Positions 25,778-52,370 of a stretch of 64,000 bases of DNA are shown piece after piece. Made by a program: the position numbers and the translations under genes. Source of the stretch: Aquilaria yunnanensis (Eukaryota > Streptophyta > Magnoliopsida > Malvales > Thymelaeaceae). The stretch covers positions 9,860,501 through 9,924,500 of the forward strand of contig CM077599.1 of the NCBI GenBank assembly GCA_039654915.1, written 5' to 3'. How positions within the stretch are numbered: the first letter of the stretch is position 1; every line of letters begins with the position of its first letter. Below the pieces are notes generated by a model, which made no database searches, was not told where the DNA came from, and was given only the letters and a program-made list of their open reading frames with translations.

Positions 25778-26929
25778 CTACTGATTGTTGTCGATGGCGC
25801 CGCTACGATCAATACTGTGGTTATAGTACTTGTAGAGGACCTTAGACTTGACCACATTCCCGAACACATAGAACCCAGGTGCCACCATGATCCGTACTAT
25901 GGCTGGGACCATCTTCTTCACCCTCTCGCCGCCCATGTCTTCCATGTAAACCGAATCGAATCGAACCGATTTATCAACCCTGAATATGGTTAGCGAGGGA
26001 TAGACTGAGTTAGCCAGCAGGTGAACCAACCACACGCTCTTCGATGCGCCGAAGAAAGCTTGCAAAAGCGGCCCCGGCCAAGCTCTGTTCCAGCCTAGCA
26101 TTGCCACGATCTCGCTCATTTTTCGGTCGCAGAATCGGCTGAATTCTTCGCTGAAATGTCTCGTCCCTTTGTTCAATACCTCTCCCCAAGTCAAGCCCAG
26201 GAGATCATTGAAGGCTGCATAGCTCATTTTGCAGCGATCCGCCGGGTTCAAGATTTGGCTCGCCCAGTTCTTCCGAAACCCGGCCGATTCGAAGTCTTCG
26301 AAGAAGGCTCTGTTTAACAGGGCCTTCATGTAGAAAAACATAGATTTTGGATTTCTTGAGGGGGAAATTTTGATGTCGTATGGCTGTAGAAAGAGAGTGA
26401 TTCGTTCGTAGACTTTCTCGTAGACTTTGCCACCCATTTGTCTCAATTGCATCGTCAACGAGTGGCTGAGGAACCTTACTGAAGATCTTGCCTCGGAAAC
26501 CGAGACCAAGAACTGCTCGATCAATCTCTCGTTAACCCTGCTATGGCCACCTTGATTGGGATAGTTTTTCACCTGGATATTCATGTTCTGAACTCTTCCG
26601 GCGATTAAATTGAACGGAGAATTTGAATTTCCGCTGCACTCATCCAGGCCTGATTTGAGATTGTGGCAGTAAATCTCAAGCTTGCTGAGCTTCTTCTCGA
26701 GCTCCCCCATGGAATGCTTCAACCTGGAAGCTTCCGGCACCGCTTCGTCTCTCATTCTGGTGGCCTGAATCAGCTTATGAGAGAGCTTCGCTAAGGCAAT
26801 CTTCCACTGCTCCTTTCTGGCAGGAGAAATCTCCACAGCCCAGGGGCTTTTCACGGCGTAAACCCACATTTTAGAGGGACTTATGTGGAAAATGCCACAT
26901 TCAGCCGCAAGCTTCAACATTTTTTTCAT
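25778..26929 (-). CDS. IRK-interacting protein-like (DUF641/GIL1 family), captured by a MULE
   Basis: An uninterrupted 383-codon frame with an ATG start. Residues about 26-383 match the plant IRK-interacting protein / GIL1 type, proteins of unclear biochemistry linked to receptor-kinase or light-gravitropism signalling. An N-terminal coiled coil is visible (HSMGELEKKLSKLEIYCHNL). The family C-terminal region follows, with VSVSEARSSVRFLSHSLT, EEFSRFCDRKMSEIVAMLGW, WLVHLLANSVYPSL and RFDSVYMEDMGG. Full IRKI proteins are longer at the N-terminus (about 560 aa, from memory), so this is a 5'-truncated copy. Residues 1-25 (starting MKKMLKLAAECGIF) are translated from transposon inverted-repeat sequence, so the protein would be chimeric. 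No frameshift or stop interrupts the captured part. Whether it is expressed is unknown, and a complete parental gene should exist elsewhere. Confidence 0.85.
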   Translation of the reverse strand: MKKMLKLAAECGIFHISPSKMWVYAVKSPWAVEISPARKEQWKIALAKLSHKLIQATRMRDEAVPEASRLKHSMGELEKKLSKLEIYCHNLKSGLDECSGNSNSPFNLIAGRVQNMNIQVKNYPNQGGHSRVNERLIEQFLVSVSEARSSVRFLSHSLTMQLRQMGGKVYEKVYERITLFLQPYDIKISPSRNPKSMFFYMKALLNRAFFEDFESAGFRKNWASQILNPADRCKMSYAAFNDLLGLTWGEVLNKGTRHFSEEFSRFCDRKMSEIVAMLGWNRAWPGPLLQAFFGASKSVWLVHLLANSVYPSLTIFRVDKSVRFDSVYMEDMGGERVKKMVPAIVRIMVAPGFYVFGNVVKSKVLYKYYNHSIDRSGAIDNNQ

Positions 26930-27116
26930 TTAAGTCCCTCTAAAATGATAACTCACATTTTCATCAGAATGTCAACACACGTGACAGCACGTGGCGATCT
27001 GAGGGGGCTAAGTGTGCCAGTCAGTAAAGTTTGGGGGCTGAGTTATCCCGAGTTATAGTTGAAGGGGTTAAGTGTCCTGGTGAACAAAGTTCGGGGGCCA
27101 AATGTGGGTTTACGCC
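26890..27116 (-). repeat. Right terminal inverted repeat of the IRKI Pack-MULE
   Basis: Mirror copy of 25433-25659. The ATG of the captured reading frame (26929-26927) lies inside this arm. Just inside the arm, at 26855-26871, the first 17 bp of the transposon terminus occur again in the opposite orientation, joined to inner-arm sequence. Confidence 0.95.
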
Positions 27117-27126
27117 CAAACAGAAA

Positions 27127-28565
27127 TGCAGAAATTGTCCTGATCCGTCCAAAGTCGTGGCCCCGATTAAATAAAGACCTTTCCTTCAAATTTCCATGTG
27201 TCTTACTGTTGTGAGCTTTTAATACTGATATTATTACTCTTTATTGATAAGAGAATAATTATGTTATATGATTTATTAGGATTTAAGTTTCTGCCTTGTA
27301 TTCAAATTTTATTTCTTTTACAATTTGGTGGTAAGTGTAGGATTGTTTTCTGTAACTTTTAATCATTTTGTTTCTTACATTTACAGACTTAGTTGAATTA
27401 TTTCTACCATTCACTATTCATAATAATTAATTTATAATTTTTTATCTTTAATATTTTATTATATAAATACAAAAATTTTATATATAAAAATAATGAAGAC
27501 TTATAATTTTTTAAATATAATTTTTTTAATAAATAATAATATAAACAAATTTTAAATTGAATAAAAAAAACTATAGGATTGATGGACTACAATTTTTTAC
27601 AAGCTTCCGAGAGACAAAAGATGTACTACTGGTCCATTTTATAAAACAATTACTACTATTTTATTCATTTAAAAATTTCGTCGCCAGCGCTGACGACTGT
27701 GGCGGGCGCGGTTCGACATCCATGACGACCGTGGCAGTGTATTATATCAATGACAAGAAAAACAAAGCGTCGCTTCAAGTGTCCGGTGGACGAAATTGGA
27801 AGGCAGAGAAAAGGTAAGGTACATATAGAGATTCTATATTCTCTATGAGAATCCTGTTATCCGATGGTCGACATTATTTTCCTTTTTCATTTTTCTTTGA
27901 CTCTCCCGTGGATCCGATGAACTCCTTCTCCCTCTCTTTCACAGGAGCTCGAACGGCTTCTTGAATCGGAGCGATCGCTTTGAAGTTCAGCTTTGCGGTT
28001 TCGACTGCGTTGTAAGCCATTGTTCTTACCGTTTTCATGTGACTGTTTCTGATTGTGCTCATTGTTCTTTTTACTTTATGTTTCTTCCGGGATGGGAAAG
28101 ATACCTTGGGGGCTGTATTGGTGAAAAAGGAAAGATGTTGTATGAATTTGGAGTTTCAAAAGAGTATCTCTCGACTCTCGTTTGGTTATCTTGGAAAGTT
28201 AGGAAAAGTAAGGAAAGTGGGTTTTGACTTTTTTAAGTCTTCCTTGAAGAAGGCGCCGGAGTTAAAAAGAGGAAAAAATTTGGCCCTTTAATATCTTTCA
28301 CTCATTGGGAAAAATAGCTTATAATGGTTACAACTTAGAAATTCGATGTTGTTTATACAGTTGTAGTAGACAGGTATAGGTAGTTAATTCGAAGAAAGAA
28401 ACATGAATCAGAGACTGTTCTACTTCTCGTTTTTGTCTTAGAGTATGAGACTCTCTAATTTGATTCTGCGTGACTGGAACTTGTTGCAGCTGTAGGAGGG
28501 TCGGAACTGTTGTGTCTGATTATGCATCTTCAGTAAAAGGTGGTGCCTAGGAAAGTGATCAGGAC
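27127..28565. other. ABCC upstream region and probable 5' leader
   Basis: AT-rich to about 27,650, then moderately GC-rich. The part from about 27,800 to 28,565 contains pyrimidine-rich leader-like sequence and may hold the ABCC promoter and a 5' UTR, perhaps with an intron. No separate gene was recognised. Confidence 0.4.
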
Positions 28566-43766
<15,201 letters not shown>

Positions 43767-46259
43767 TCTTCCCTGAAGGGGTCGAGGAAAGAGCTGCTAC
43801 CTGCTAGTAGTTGGTCTAGCTGCTGAATTATGTCGACCCAAAGCTAAGGTTAGGACTTACCGCGGAGTTAATGACGAATACATTAATCGTTGTCATTTTT
43901 TTTATGTTTCAAATGGCTACCTTTGAGGTCTGAAGTTAATGCGGTTGGGCTAGGAGAAAACCAAAGCAATCGTATAACTTTACAAGGAAACAAGTAGTAA
44001 TTGTAATATTCAAAAGAAACTTCGGGGGCCTTTTTTTTTAAATCTTTACGACCAAACTCGAAATCTATATATATGTCGTAAATTATGTCATTCACTTTTT
44101 TCTGTTTGATATCACATTAAAAAATTTTATCATTTAAAACATGACATTTTTAGAATAGACCCGTGAGACCGGTCTCCACTAATGTAATTGGGGTTTCAAA
44201 GCCTCTCGTGTGTTTAGGTGTGGCTGATAAAAAATGACACTTATACTCCCAGGAAATATTAAACGCGGTGAATATTATTTAGGGAACTTACAGAAACTGT
44301 TTCTGTTATGCCCTGTTCTACACTTATCCCTGTATAGTGGAAAACTTACACTAACTTGGCCTGTGTCTAGTGTCAAGGAAAATGCTGAGAACTGAGAATC
44401 CCTTACTCCTGGCTCCATTGACAGTGATACGACATCTGTCGGAGAAAAAGAATTAGCTTTGTCATACCCTAAATCATTCTCAGCCTACGCTTTTACAAGC
44501 ATTTTAAGTGAATCTTAACGGAAATTTATCAAACAGCACTATCGGATAGCTTAGTACATGAGTTCCAGGATCTTTAAGCTCAACTAGCACTCAACACTTT
44601 GATTTTTAACTAAGAACAGCAAAAATTTTTATGGCTAGTTACAAGAGTTTGTTTTGTGCCGAATTTTATAAATAAGCTAGTTTTAGATGTAACTATAAGA
44701 CTAAAATGGCCTGAACCTCAAACCCATTTCATGCATCAAAAACCAAAGTACTTAGAGACATGCACATGTTGGGAGGTTCATAGCGTGCCCAAGTAGGCCT
44801 ACAAGGGTGGCACCCTCTGTTACAAGTTCAAGTTCACATGTACAACAGCCAAGTCCATACTTTTACATATACTTTACTACAACTTAATTTAAGTACAACA
44901 ACTAGCTACCTTAGGTACTAAATACAAACTTAGGACTCCAATTAGTTCCCACAAAAACTAGCAACACAGTGCCTGCAACCAAAGCATATCTAAACTTGGA
45001 TCCTAACATAAATTGAGCACAACTTGGTTAACTAACTACTTAGTAACAGAATGTACCTGAAATACAAAAGACACACACACAATTCTTCTATTAGCCAGCC
45101 AAACCTTACCTTGAAATGATGAAAGTCAGGGCATGAGTTTCACAACTTAGCAAGGGTTAATCCAGCATACATGCCTATATAGGTTTACAATACAACATTC
45201 TTCCATAGACCTTGCAAACAAAACAACAAAACACAGAGCACAAGTATAGCACAATATATAATATGATAAGGTCAACACGCGCATCCAAAACAACAAAACA
45301 CACAAACACACACACCACAACACTAGCTATGTACAAATAGCCTCCAAGGCCTAGCAAACATTCACTAGTTCTTATACTCATTAATTATTACCAATTTAGT
45401 GAAACCTAGCTAACACTATAGAGATCCAAATCCTGGAATAGGCTGGTTTTTCCCATAATAGAATCCTAATGCTTGCCCTAATATGTCTAGCTAGAAAAAT
45501 CATAGATACCCAAAGGCATCCTTAGCCCCTAAACAGCTTAATGACTCATCTAGTTCCAAACCATCACATAGGGCCTAACATTTCCACTTGTACCACAAGC
45601 CCAGCTTCTGATTACAAGGGAAACTAAACATAATTAATTAACCCTTACTGCAACCAAACTCCAGTAGGAGTCACTTAAAGCCCTTTTGCCTCTAATTCTT
45701 CATTCCTTGTGGTTGGATTTACCTTCTCCCTTGGATGTTGGCCTTGGATTTCCTTATTCCTTCTTGAATTTCACTAGAATTTTGTTAGAACCGGCTAGAA
45801 ACCTCCTTCCTTTGCCAAAATGGTTGCTGAAACTTGATCAAGCAAGGTTGTTGGTAGTAGAACCATGCAAGTCTCTGGCCATAGACATGTGGCAATAAAT
45901 GGCTCAAACCTTCGCCTTAGTGGCTTGGCTTTATTGCGTGATACAAAGCAACCTTTATCTTCCTTATTTGCCTAACTTCCTCACTCGATATACTTTTTAG
46001 TTTGAGGCAATTGAGTCCTCACTATCTTTTCTTCAACCAAAATCAGCTTCAAGCCTATGAAATGATCATAGTACGCATACTTTTCTTAGACCTGATTAGT
46101 ATAAAGCTTCTTTATTTCCATTTCAAGCTTTCTAATTCTTCTTGTGCGGTTCTAGCCTTCTTAATTTCTTCTTTTACAAGCCATTTCTCCTACTTTTCTC
46201 ACAGCCCTAGTCCTATACAAGTTAGGGGCATAACAAGCTCTCCTTCTCTCGCTTGTCAT
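43767..46259. other. Intergenic DNA downstream of ABCC
   Basis: The first ~300 bp should contain the ABCC 3' UTR. From about 44,700 onward the sequence is moderately complex, with many CA-rich words (for example near 45,290-45,325), but no open frame resembles a protein. It may be old retrotransposon DNA; the CACTA element at 46260 is inserted at its right side. I could not define ends. Confidence 0.4.
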
Positions 46260-48260
46260 CACTACTAAAATTCTAGAGTTTACCAACATGCATTTCCAAC
46301 GACTGCGTATTAGTAATTTTGAATTTTTAACATCCCATTGGTAAATTATATGTTGGAAAATCAGTTATCAATCCACAAAATTTAAGTCGTTGGTAATTTC
46401 CAACACATACGCATTGGTAATGAGTGCATTGGTAATTACTAATGGTTAAACTTCTGACTTATTTTCCAACAGGTGAATAAATTATCAACGTGCATACATG
46501 TTAGTAAATTTACCAATGGTTGAAGCCATTAGTAATCATGTTCAAAATTTTAAAAAAATTAAAGCAATTTCCAATGATGAGCTGTTGGAAATTATCATTT
46601 AAAAAAAATTAAAATACTTAATATTTAAATTATACATTATATTCACTAAAAAACTATACTTAGTAAAATTATATAACTAAAGATTTTATTATTACATAAA
46701 AATTTAAAAAATATAGTGAGAATTAAAAATTATATAATTTCACAAAAATTAACTTAAAAATTCAAAAATATCTGAAATTCATAAAAACTTACAAAAATTA
46801 AAAATAAATTTAAAATTAACAAAAAATTAAAAAATTTAACAGCCACAGAAATTTAAAATGAAAAAAAAATTCAAAAATTTATAATAAATTTGAATATTGA
46901 AAAACTAAAAATATCACAAAAACTAAATTAAAATTTACAAAATTGAAAAAATTAATGGAAGTCATAAAAATTTCCATGAAATTAATAAGAAATTAAAAAC
47001 TCACAAAATTTTCAAAAGTTACAATAAATTCAAAAATTCAACACAAAATTAACTAAAAATTCAAAAAATGAAAACGAAATCAACAATAAAACACCCAGAT
47101 CTACAAATTCAAACACCCAGATCTATGAAATGAATAGAAAATGAAAACTGAAATCAGTAAAGAGGCGAGACGTCGGAGCGGCGAGGCGAGGGAAGGCTAG
47201 GATGCATCTGGCGATCCGGCATTGGGCCAGGCATGGAGGTTGATTGGTGGAGGGAGGAGAAGGAGAAGGAGAAGGGGAAGGAGGACGGACGGAAAAGGAG
47301 AAGAAGACGGGGGAGAGAAGGAGACAAATGAGAGATGGAGAAGGGGAAAGAGGACGGATGGAGAAGGATCGGAGAAGGAGAGGGAGGAGAGACGGAGGAC
47401 AGAGGATGGAGGAGACGGGACGGACGGAGAAGGAGGACGGACGGCGAAAGAGAAGGAGAAGGAGAAGAAACGGAGGACGGAGGACGGAGGAGGGCGAAGA
47501 GAGGCAGAGGGCTGAGGCAAATGGAGGGGTGAGGCGGCTGGGTGAGGGAGTAAGCAGGGAGAGGCAACAAGTGGTGTAAATGGGAGAGATAGGCTAAGGC
47601 TTTATATAGGGTGGATTAGAGTTTTTTGAGCTTTTGAGCTTTTTGGGCTTTTAATGGATGTATGTATCATATTATATTAATGTATCATATATGTATCATT
47701 AATATATTATATCTTCTATATTATAATATGTACTGTAAAATATAATATATCATAATATAATAGATCATATATTATCATGTATCATATAATATATGTATGT
47801 ATGTATGTATGTGTGTGTGTGTGTGTATGATACATTATTTAATGTATGTATTTATGATATATTTTAAGTACATATTCTTATAATGTATGTATTTATTATT
47901 ATGATTATTATTATTATATTTTAAATTATTATTATTATTAAAAATATAATAATATATATTTATAATTACCAATGCGTCAGCGCGTTAGTAAATTACCAAC
48001 AACTTGTCGCGTTGGTAATGGCGCGTTGGTAAATTTACCAACGGTCTGACACATTGGTAATTACCAACGCGTCATTGCATTGGTAATTTACCTATAAAAA
48101 AATAATTGGTTTATCAATACATTGAACTGTTAGTAAATTACCAACAAGTCAGAATGTTGGTAAATTTCAATTTTTTTATCAACAGTTTGACGGTTGGAAA
48201 TTACCAACGCACGAGCCATTAGTAATTTGCTTATCGAAAAAACTAGTTTTTTTAATAGTG
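46260..48260. mobile_element. CACTA-family non-autonomous transposon, 2.0 kb
   Basis: The element begins CACTACTAAAA and ends with the inverse of CACTATTAAAAAAACTAG. Both subterminal regions (about 46,285-46,560 and 47,967-48,240) carry more than ten copies, in both orientations, of the word TTACCAACG or close variants. That is the expected transposase-binding array of CACTA elements. The flanking trinucleotides are CAT and CGT, an imperfect 3-bp duplication. The inner part is A-rich at 46,560-47,100, purine-rich at about 47,160-47,570, then has ATGT/GT microsatellites. No transposase is visible. It shares its subterminal motif with the element at 52743-53650. Confidence 0.85.
47160..47570. 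other. GC- and purine-rich core inside the CACTA element
   Basis: About 400 bp dominated by GGAGAAGGAG, GGACGG and similar words, abruptly different from the AT-rich shell on both sides. All frames are low complexity (Arg/Glu/Gly on plus; Ser/Pro/Leu on minus). It may be captured host DNA such as a pyrimidine-rich 5' UTR region, since expanded. No gene identity is supported. Confidence 0.55.
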
Positions 48261-49002
48261 CGTGTCAACACGTGAAAAAAATGAGAATTACAGTCCCTAC
48301 ATGCAACCACCTAGATCTTGATTTTCAGTAGCATGAAGTCTCTCATTTTCAAATCTCTAATTGCAAGTTTCATAGCCACGCCTTAGTTCTACAAATTCAT
48401 ATTATCAAGATTAGATTCCATCTGGCTTGGAATCTAGAAAAACGAGCCTCAGACTCCTTAATTTCAGAATTGAGAGGGACAAAGAAGTTGTCAATTGCCT
48501 CTCCTAACAAGCCAACTTAACCTATTTGAACTTTTCAAGAAGAAATACACAGTAGTAGCTTGTTCTTATTTCTAGTCTTTTGCCATAATGCTTTTTATGA
48601 AATGTATGAACCAAAGTTGCAACTCTCGGGTGACAAGAGCTAAAGAGCAGGAAACCCATTGGAATAAGTTTATAGATAAGATCGAGTGGCAAGGCTAAAT
48701 CAAGAATTAGGGAATTGGATCCAAATCCAATCCATCCAGCCAGAGGAAAGTAGGGTTTCAAAGATTTGCTGCATGTGATGGCGGATCGGAGGGGCTGATA
48801 AGGGAACTCTTCAATGGGTTCAAGCTACTGAAGGACAAGGAAAGTTTTGTTGGGTTTTCACTCTGGATGGATTGACTTGACTTGTGTGTTACTAGGGCTT
48901 CATTTTCTTTTCTTGTCAACGGAGAGCCTAGCTGGGCCTAGCTATACATTTTATTTAACATCGAGTTTTCCATGACTTTTTATACATTTTACAAATCTTA
49001 GG
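48261..49002. other. Intergenic DNA between CACTA element and MULE MITE
   Basis: No gene, RNA or defined repeat was recognised. A short minus-strand frame at about 48,522-48,761 has no recognisable similarity. Confidence 0.35.
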
Positions 49003-49012
49003 GATATTTATA

Positions 49013-49625
49013 GGTAAAAATATCAAATTTACCACTAATGTTTTGAGTTGGGGCAGATATGCCACTATAGTTTTTTTTTTAATATAATCTCCCACTAATG
49101 TTTTAAAATAAGCCTAATATGTCACTAAAGTTTCAAATTAAGAGTGGATATGACACTAGCAGTTAAAAATCTAACGGAAAATTTTTAAAAGCTAACAAAA
49201 AATATTTTTTAAAATTTTAGAGTGATAATGCAAGTTTTAATAAATATCAAAGACTTTTTGTAATCAGACCATATCTCTCTCTCGAATACTGGCTAAGAGA
49301 TAAAATAGCAGAGATAGAGAGAAGGTTGCGATAGGGCTAGGGAACTGTTGACGGATATAGCAACAAGGCTGAAATACTGATAACAGAGATCAAACACTGT
49401 TTTAACAAAAAATCTCAAAAGTCTTGATATTTTTTTAAAGATGTATAATAACACCAAGATTTCAAAACCTTCCATTTTTACTATTTTCTGTTATTTTCTA
49501 ACTGACAATAGTATATTTAGTTCATTTTAAAACTTTAGTAGGAGATTGGGTAAAAAAAAATAAAAACCATAGTGGCATATCTGCTCCCTACCTAAAACAT
49601 AAGTAGTAAATTTAATATTTCTGCC
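49013..49625. mobile_element. MULE-like MITE, 613 bp
   Basis: The ends are GGTAAAAATATCAAATTTAC and a close inverse (GGCAGAAATATTAAATTTAC). Inverted-repeat similarity continues inward for about 120 bp (shared GCAGATATGCCACTAT). It is flanked by a perfect 10-bp target duplication GATATTTATA at 49003-49012 and 49626-49635. No coding capacity. It ends only 21 bp before the target duplication of the next MULE. Confidence 0.85.
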
Positions 49626-49655
49626 GATATTTATATAAAAAGAATACTTCTAATA

Positions 49656-51309
49656 CGGGTAAATTGCACGCATTAACCCCAGCCTTTTAATTCTGTTTTA
49701 GTTATAATCCTAACCTCCATTTTGTTCATTATGCCTCCCTAATGTGGCTAAAATGTTCCATTTTAAATCTTTTGTTGCTGGAATCTGTTATATTGGATGG
49801 AAAATGACATGTCAACGTAAAATTATAGGAAAAAATATTTATTTTAACCCTTGTAAAAATTTCTATTGCGAAAAAAAATTTTAAAATTTTCAAATCTCTC
49901 TACCCTTCCTCTCCGCACTCATCCTTTACTCATCTCTATCGCTTCTCTTCCTCCTCCTTGTTTCCACCTCACTCGCCGCTGCAACAATCTCCCTCCTGCC
50001 CCACCTTCCCTTCCCATCATCGGCCACCTCCACCTCCTCAAACCTCCCATCCACCGCGTCTACCGCCTCCTCTCCCACAAATATGGACCCTTTTTCTCCC
50101 TCCGCTTTGGCTCCCACCACATGGTCGTTCTCGCCTCCTCCGCCCTTGCCGAGGAGTGCTTCACCAAAAACGACATATTCTTGGCTGACCACCCTCGCAC
50201 CTTCGGTGGCAAGCACCTGAGCTATAACCACACCACCATGGTATCCTCTTCCTACGGCGACCACTGGCGCAACCTCGGCCGGATTGGTGCCGTCGAAATC
50301 TTCTCCTCCACTCGCCTCAACGCCTTCCTTACAGTCTGCACAGACGAAATCCAGTGGTTGCTGCTCAGGCTATCCCGCGATTCCAGGGACAAATTCGCAA
50401 GAGTCGAATTGAGGCCCTTTCTCACGGACTTAACCTTCAACAATATAATGAGGATGGTGGCTGGAAAGAGGTATTACGGCAACCATGTCCCCGGGGAGGA
50501 GGAGGCGGCCAGGAAGTTCAGGGACCAGATTACGGAGGTCTTTCTTCTCGGCGAAGCTGTAAATCTCGGTGAGTTCTGGCGTCCCTCTCGAGACAGCCTC
50601 TCCTCCGTCTACCTCCCTCACCTGCCGCCATTCTGCCCAGCCATCTCCGCCATCACAAAACAACACAGTCAATTGGTGAATCAAATGAACATATAAGAGA
50701 ATCGATTGCTGGTCCAATTGGTTCACAAGATAGAAGGCACTCAATAGTCACTCCGATTTCCCCCAGTGGCTTGTTTTGGGGTCGACCTGGGTGCTTCGGG
50801 CGGTACATAACGTTGGCGGAGATGGGGAACTGAGAAAGGGGAACCGTGACGGTGAACGGGTATTGCGACGGGAATCGCAATGCGAACAGGTATCACAACG
50901 GGATTTAGGGAAAGGGAATCGGAAGAGGTATCACGATGGCAACGAGGAGGGGAATTAGAGGAGAGGGTGAGCAAATGGAGTACAAGTTCTCGCAGGAGAG
51001 GGAGGTGAGGTAGGAGAAGGAGGCTAAAGATGGGGCACCAGAGAGGGACCGTCCGGGAGGGAGGAGAGGAGATTTAAAAATTGTAAGGTTTTTTTTCATA
51101 ATGAAAATTTTTACAAGGGTTAAAATAAATATTTTCTTTTACAATCTTATGTTGACGTGTTATTTTCTATTCAATATAACGGATTTCATTTAGAAAAGGT
51201 TCATAATGGAACGTTTTAGCCACATTAGGGGACGTAACAAACAAAAAGGAGGTCGGAGTTATAATTGAAACAGAATTAAAACATTAGGGTTAACATGTGC
51301 AATTTACCC
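49656..51309. mobile_element. Pack-MULE carrying a CYP81-like P450 fragment
   Basis: Terminal inverted repeats of about 250 bp begin GGGTAAATTGCAC on the left (49657) and mirror the sequence ending at 51309. Conserved inner blocks include CTAATGTGGCTAAAA and TTTATTTTAACCCTTGTAAA. By eye the arms are about 75-80% identical, so this is older than the IRKI element. A 9-bp target duplication with one mismatch (CTTCTAATA / CTTCTAGTA) lies at 49647-49655 and 51310-51318. Between the arms is a captured P450 coding fragment followed by a second, unrelated GC-rich stretch (about 50,590-51,060). Confidence 0.88.
49866..50696 (+). pseudogene. Truncated CYP81-type cytochrome P450 fragment
   Basis: The open frame is 276 codons but opens on TTG; the first in-frame ATG is only near codon 86. 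Codons about 35-235 match the N-terminal half of plant CYP81 P450s. Visible are the proline hinge LPPAPPSLPIIGHLHLLK, YGPFFSLRFGS, CFTKNDIFLADHPR, the helix C region YGDHWRNLGRIGAVEIFSS and FNNIMRMVAGKRYYG. Similarity stops after about GEAVNLGEF. The I-helix, the ExxR motif and the heme-binding FxxGxRxCxG loop are absent, so it cannot be a working P450. The frame then runs into unrelated pyrimidine-rich sequence. The fragment lies inside MULE inverted repeats, so it is a transduplicated piece of a gene elsewhere. Confidence 0.88.
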
Positions 51310-51650
51310 CTTCTAGTAAATAACAAAGCAAAAAAATTGAGCAGTCATGTGACTCATAAAAACTACAAATTCCAAATACATTTGTAACTATCCTTGGATT
51401 GGACATTGGCCAATATACTAAAAAAATATTGGTTATCTAATTTCATATATTATTTAAAAATGAAATAGCATTATTCGGACCTCATACCATGAATATATTA
51501 ACTTTTAAATTTTTGCACTTAAGTACGCATGTGCAAGTCTCCATACAATAACAACAATATTTCTTCCCTTATTATAGTCATTATACTCAATGTTAAATGC
51601 GTGATATATTTATCATTTTATCCTAATTTGATATACTTCATAGCAATAAT

Positions 51651-52370
51651 CAGAGATGTAACTAGGAATCATGCCTAGGGGGCGGGGCGAAGGCATATTG
51701 TGAGCATGTTGTTTACTCACCATTCGCTCAACGAAAGTTTAGAAAACTTATAATTACCTCCTAAGGTTTGCCTTAATCTATAGTTTGCTCCCCTTTATTT
51801 TTGTAAAATCTACACTTTGTCCCCTATTTCCTTTATACTGTTCAATAACAATTTCTAAAATTATAGTTTAAATCATATAATAATTATTTTACAGTAATTT
51901 CAATCTCCCCAATATTTTTTTTAAGTTAATAGACATTATAAATTATAAATTTTTTTTTTTGTAAATGTATTTTTTTTCCTATAAATACATATTAGTATTT
52001 TTGGACAGTTAGTTAGCTATAAAAAAATATAAAAAATCTTAAAATTTCTGGAATATTAATATTAGCTAGTTTAAATTAGGGTTTCAGAAGTTATTGTCAG
52101 ACATTGTAAAAGAAGGAGGGTGTAAAATGTAAGTTTCTGAAAATAGAGGGGACAAAGTGTAAGTTAGATCAAACGACAAGGGGGTTTTTGTAATTTTCCC
52201 ATCAAAGTTAAAAAGGATAAAATCCACCAGAGCCCATCATTAATTTTATAATTTACAAATAAGTACCAAACTTTAAAACTTTTATAATTTTTATATTATA
52301 TTAACTGCTACTAACAAATAATTTTGAAAAATTTACTGCCCCTCCCCATCCCTACATAGCTACGTCCCTG
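51651..52370. mobile_element. hAT-like MITE inside the 5' LTR
   Basis: A 720-bp insertion ending in CAGAGATGTAACTA and the inverse of CAGGGACGTAGCTA. It is flanked by an 8-bp target duplication with one mismatch (GCAATAAT at 51643-51650, GTAATAAT at 52371-52378). The sister 3' LTR has a single copy (GCCATAAT) at the matching place, confirming a clean insertion. No coding capacity. Confidence 0.85.

Larger units (their letters stand above)
25433..27116. mobile_element. Pack-MULE carrying an IRKI-like open reading frame
   Basis: A 1,684-bp element bounded by 227-bp terminal inverted repeats (25433-25659 and 26890-27116) beginning GGCGTAAACCCACATTT. I count about four mismatches between the arms, so roughly 98% identity. 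It is flanked by a perfect 10-bp target duplication CAAACAGAAA at 25423-25432 and 27117-27126. Long Mutator-type inverted repeats, a 9-11-bp duplication, no transposase and a captured host gene together define a Pack-MULE. The close match of the arms argues for recent transposition. The interior is occupied almost wholly by the minus-strand frame 26929-25778. Confidence 0.95.

Noticed and set aside
43767..46259. Possible degenerate LTR retrotransposon
   Set aside because: Texture is suggestive, but no LTR pair, PBS, polypurine tract or protein domain could be identified.
47154..47579. Ser/Pro-rich and Arg/Glu-rich frames over 100 codons
   Set aside because: They arise from simple GGA-type repeats in the CACTA core; both strands are open for the same reason.
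49866..49900. Apparent start of the P450 frame
   Set aside because: The codon is TTG and the preceding sequence is MULE arm, so this is not a real initiation site.
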